A DNA stretch of 6,055 nucleotides from Bacillota bacterium (GTDB lineage: Bacteria > Bacillota > Sulfobacillia > Symbiobacteriales > Symbiobacteriaceae). Below, piece by piece: positions 4,346 to 6,055 of the stretch; position 1 is the stretch's first letter, and each line of letters begins with the position of its first letter. The translations under genes were made by a program, and so were the position numbers. The notes under the pieces were generated by a model. That model was not told the origin of the DNA. It searched no databases and saw only the letters and a list, made by a program, of their open reading frames with translations. The stretch spans positions 1 to 6,055 of the forward strand of contig JAQBPS010000188.1 of NCBI GenBank assembly GCA_028287415.1, given 5' to 3'.

Positions 4346-5089
4346 CTGGTACCGGAGGAGGTCGGCGACCGATGTGCCGTACTGCTCTGCCTGCATGATC
4401 GCCGTGACGATCGTCCGCAGGTCGTCGCCGGGCAGGCGCTCCATCAGGTCCCGCCAGGCCTGCATGCGGGACTTGCCCGCCGCCATCTCCTGGACGGCCC
4501 GGAAGAACTCCCGGGGCACGAGGCCCGGCGCATCGGCGCCGATCCGCCGCACCGCCTCCGACAGCGAGAGCCCCGCCTCGACGGCGGTCGCCACCAGGTC
4601 CGCGAAGAGCGGGAGCTCCTGCTCAACCTGGCGCCGGCGGGCTGTCAGTCTGCCGCCCAGCCAGACATCCGGCAGAAAGAAGCCGACTGCGGCGCCCAGT
4701 ACCATCCCTGAGAGCGTCTCAGCTGTAAGATCGGCCAGCGCCACCAACACCAGCGTCGGCAGCAGCACCACGCCGGCCAGCTTGAGCCCGGCGAACTGAA
4801 CGGCGTCCAACCCATAGGGCCGGCCCGCCCAGCCCAGCTTCTCCGCGTAGGCGTTCAGCAGGGCCGCCGGCATGAACCGCTGCAGCCCGCCGAGCGCCCG
4901 GGCCGCCGGACCCATCGGACCGGCCTGTGCGGTCAGCACCGCCCCGTGGCTGCCCGCCTGCCCCTCCAGCTCCTGAATCAGGGCGGTGAGGCGCCGGGTG
5001 CGGCTGTGCAGCAGCAGATAGGCGGCGCAGACGGCCCCGGCGCATGCCAGCACCACCATGATGGCGATCAGAGTCATGCTGCGCACCTC

Positions 5090-5953
5090 CTAGAAGGGTC
5101 GAACGGTGACCATCCGGCGGACGGTCCGCCAGCCGATGAAGATCGCCCCCACACAGCCCCCGAGGATTAGCCGGCCGGCCCAGGTGCTGAAGAGCGGCTC
5201 GAAGTAGCCCGGGCTGAGCAGCTGCATCAGTCCCATCACGACGAACGGCAGGGCGGCGATGATGTTGGCCGACATGCGGCCCTCGGTCGTGAAGGCCGTG
5301 ATCGTGCGCTGGGCGTTCTGGCTGTCGATGATCGCACGCCCGATCTGGTCGAAAATGTGGGCCAGGTTGCCGCCGAGCTCGGCGTTGATCCGCACGGCCA
5401 CGACGACCGCCGCAAACTCGCCGATGCCGATGCGGGCCTGGGCCTCGGCCATCGCCTCGTGCGCCGGCATGCCCAGGAGCATCTGCTCCAGCACCCGGCG
5501 GAACTCCTCGCCCAGGGGCGCCGGCAGCTCCGTGGCGACGGCATCCACCGCCTGGAGCAGCGTGCCGCCCGCCCGCAGCACGCTGCCGGCCAGGAAGAGC
5601 GCCTGGGGCAGCTGGCGGGTGAGCTGGGCCGCCCGGCCCGCCCGGAGCCGCTGCACGTACTGGAGCGGGCCGATCAGTCCGGCCGCCGCGGCCAGCACGG
5701 CCGGCACGATGTAGCCGATCAGGGCCAGCAACGTTGCGAGAAACAGGCCGCTGACGGCAAAGCTGATGTAGGTGGAGCGCCTCCAGGGCAGCCCGGCCTG
5801 CATGGCCGCCTGCTCCCAGCGTTCCAGGAACGACTGGTGGACTGGCTCAGCCGGCTCCTGCTCGGGGCCGGTCCGTGGCCGCCGGAAGTCCAGCACCCCA
5901 ATCGCCGCCAGGCACGCAGCGCAAAAGACAAGCACCGGAATCAACATCAGCAT
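5090..5953 (-). CDS. tadB: Tad pilus platform protein TadB (type II secretion F family)
   Basis: Inner-membrane platform protein that works with TadC and the secretion ATPase to assemble Flp/Tad pili. It has 287 residues, normal for the family. Seen: N-terminal membrane helix (about 2-20), a linker, two adjacent hydrophobic segments (about 64-97), a T2SSF domain with QLPQALFLAGSVLRAGGTLL and EFRRVLEQMLLGMPAHEAM, then an AELGGNLAHIFDQIGRAI helix, and C-terminal membrane helices (about 230-275) separated by SPGYFEPLFSTWAG, a typical TadB feature. ATG 5953 has GGAGGGGGTG about 8 bases upstream. ATG 5947, two codons later, would overlap the preceding stop as TGATG but sits too far from that site. 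The upstream gene overlaps the start by 7 bases. The gene looks intact. The TadB/TadC distinction rests on gene order and the C-terminal pattern. Confidence 0.9.
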   Translation of the reverse strand: MLMLIPVLVFCAACLAAIGVLDFRRPRTGPEQEPAEPVHQSFLERWEQAAMQAGLPWRRSTYISFAVSGLFLATLLALIGYIVPAVLAAAAGLIGPLQYVQRLRAGRAAQLTRQLPQALFLAGSVLRAGGTLLQAVDAVATELPAPLGEEFRRVLEQMLLGMPAHEAMAEAQARIGIGEFAAVVVAVRINAELGGNLAHIFDQIGRAIIDSQNAQRTITAFTTEGRMSANIIAALPFVVMGLMQLLSPGYFEPLFSTWAGRLILGGCVGAIFIGWRTVRRMVTVRPF

Positions 5954-6055
5954 GCGGGTGTCACCCCCTCCAGCTTGACGCCGGCCCAGGCACAGCGCTG
6001 CGCCACCCGCAGGGAGGGCCGGCCGGCGGGGACCGGCTGGTCGCTGGACGGGTCG
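5947..6055 (-). CDS. C-terminal end of upstream Tad gene, probably the CpaF/TadA ATPase
   Basis: The last 35 codons before TGA 5947-5949 are visible. They include VPAGRPSLRVAQRCAWAG and then VKLEG. The pattern V-P-x-G-x-P, a basic-aromatic helix and A-G-V-x-L resembles the tail of CpaF/TadA secretion ATPases (PTG-x-RP...RL...AGV-x-L-P), and this ATPase is normally encoded just before tadB. The stop overlaps the tadB start by 7 bases, so the two are translationally linked. With only the tail seen, the identity is an inference from position and a short motif. Confidence 0.5.
   Translation of the reverse strand, partial: DPSSDQPVPAGRPSLRVAQRCAWAGVKLEGVTPAC

Larger units (their letters stand above)
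4280..5077 (-). pseudogene. tadC: tadC 5' part, interrupted by element 2
   Basis: Inner-membrane platform protein of the Tad/Flp (type IVc) pilus, partner of TadB and driven by the CpaF/TadA ATPase. The visible frame has 265 codons: an N-terminal membrane helix (about 3-24), a cytoplasmic stretch, two hydrophobic segments (about 95-140), then the T2SSF domain (LPLFADLVATAVEAGLSLSEAVRRI, with a following ...VPREFFRAVQEM... helix) up to LLRYQVQQIRTFK at 251-252. The last 13 residues (EAIHSGKILVDLV) come from the element. Family members have roughly 290-310 residues and end in a further membrane helix, missing here. Start ATG 5077 is preferred over GTG 5086 because GGAGG lies 8 bases before the ATG and touches the GTG. 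The tadB stop overlaps this binding site, 12 bases away, so the genes are one operon. The truncated product is probably inactive. Confidence 0.85.

Overview
The window is GC-rich DNA with strong GGAGG-type ribosome binding sites and a compact Tad/Flp pilus gene cluster. The base composition, the Shine-Dalgarno use and the large serine recombinases suggest a high-GC Firmicute of the Symbiobacterium kind. This is inferred from style, not from a marker gene.

All the long genes lie on the minus strand, so the host operon reads right to left. From the right edge come the last 35 codons of an upstream gene (probably the CpaF/TadA-type ATPase), then tadB (5090-5953), then tadC. tadC starts at 5077 and runs normally to Phe251-Lys252, where it is broken. 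The next piece of tadC (Phe-Lys-Gln-Ser-Glu-Ala-Gln-Arg..., ending near Val-Lys-Met-Arg-Val-Pro-Met) is found 2.7 kb away at about 1571-1636, in the same orientation and in the correct frame. There the tadC frame is broken a second time, and the last few dozen codons are not in the window.

The first break holds an apparently complete 2,691-bp serine-recombinase element (about 1634-4324), bounded by a TTTGAA direct repeat at 1631-1636 and 4322-4327. It carries one large serine recombinase (LSR2, 2614-4269), two or three tiny plus-strand ORFs, an AT-rich control region, structured leaders and terminators. Joining its ends gives a dyad-symmetric attP-like site with TG at the centre. Joining the flanks gives a smaller dyad-symmetric attB-like site and restores the tadC frame.

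The second break, only about 50-60 bp further along tadC, holds another element that extends off the left edge and begins with a second, related recombinase (LSR1, 1522 to the edge). In both elements the interrupted tadC frame ends at a stop codon that overlaps the GAGGTGG ribosome binding site of the recombinase, so each recombinase is set up to be read, and perhaps translationally coupled, as the next gene of the pilus operon. tadC is thus a double integration target, and pilus assembly should depend on excision of both elements.
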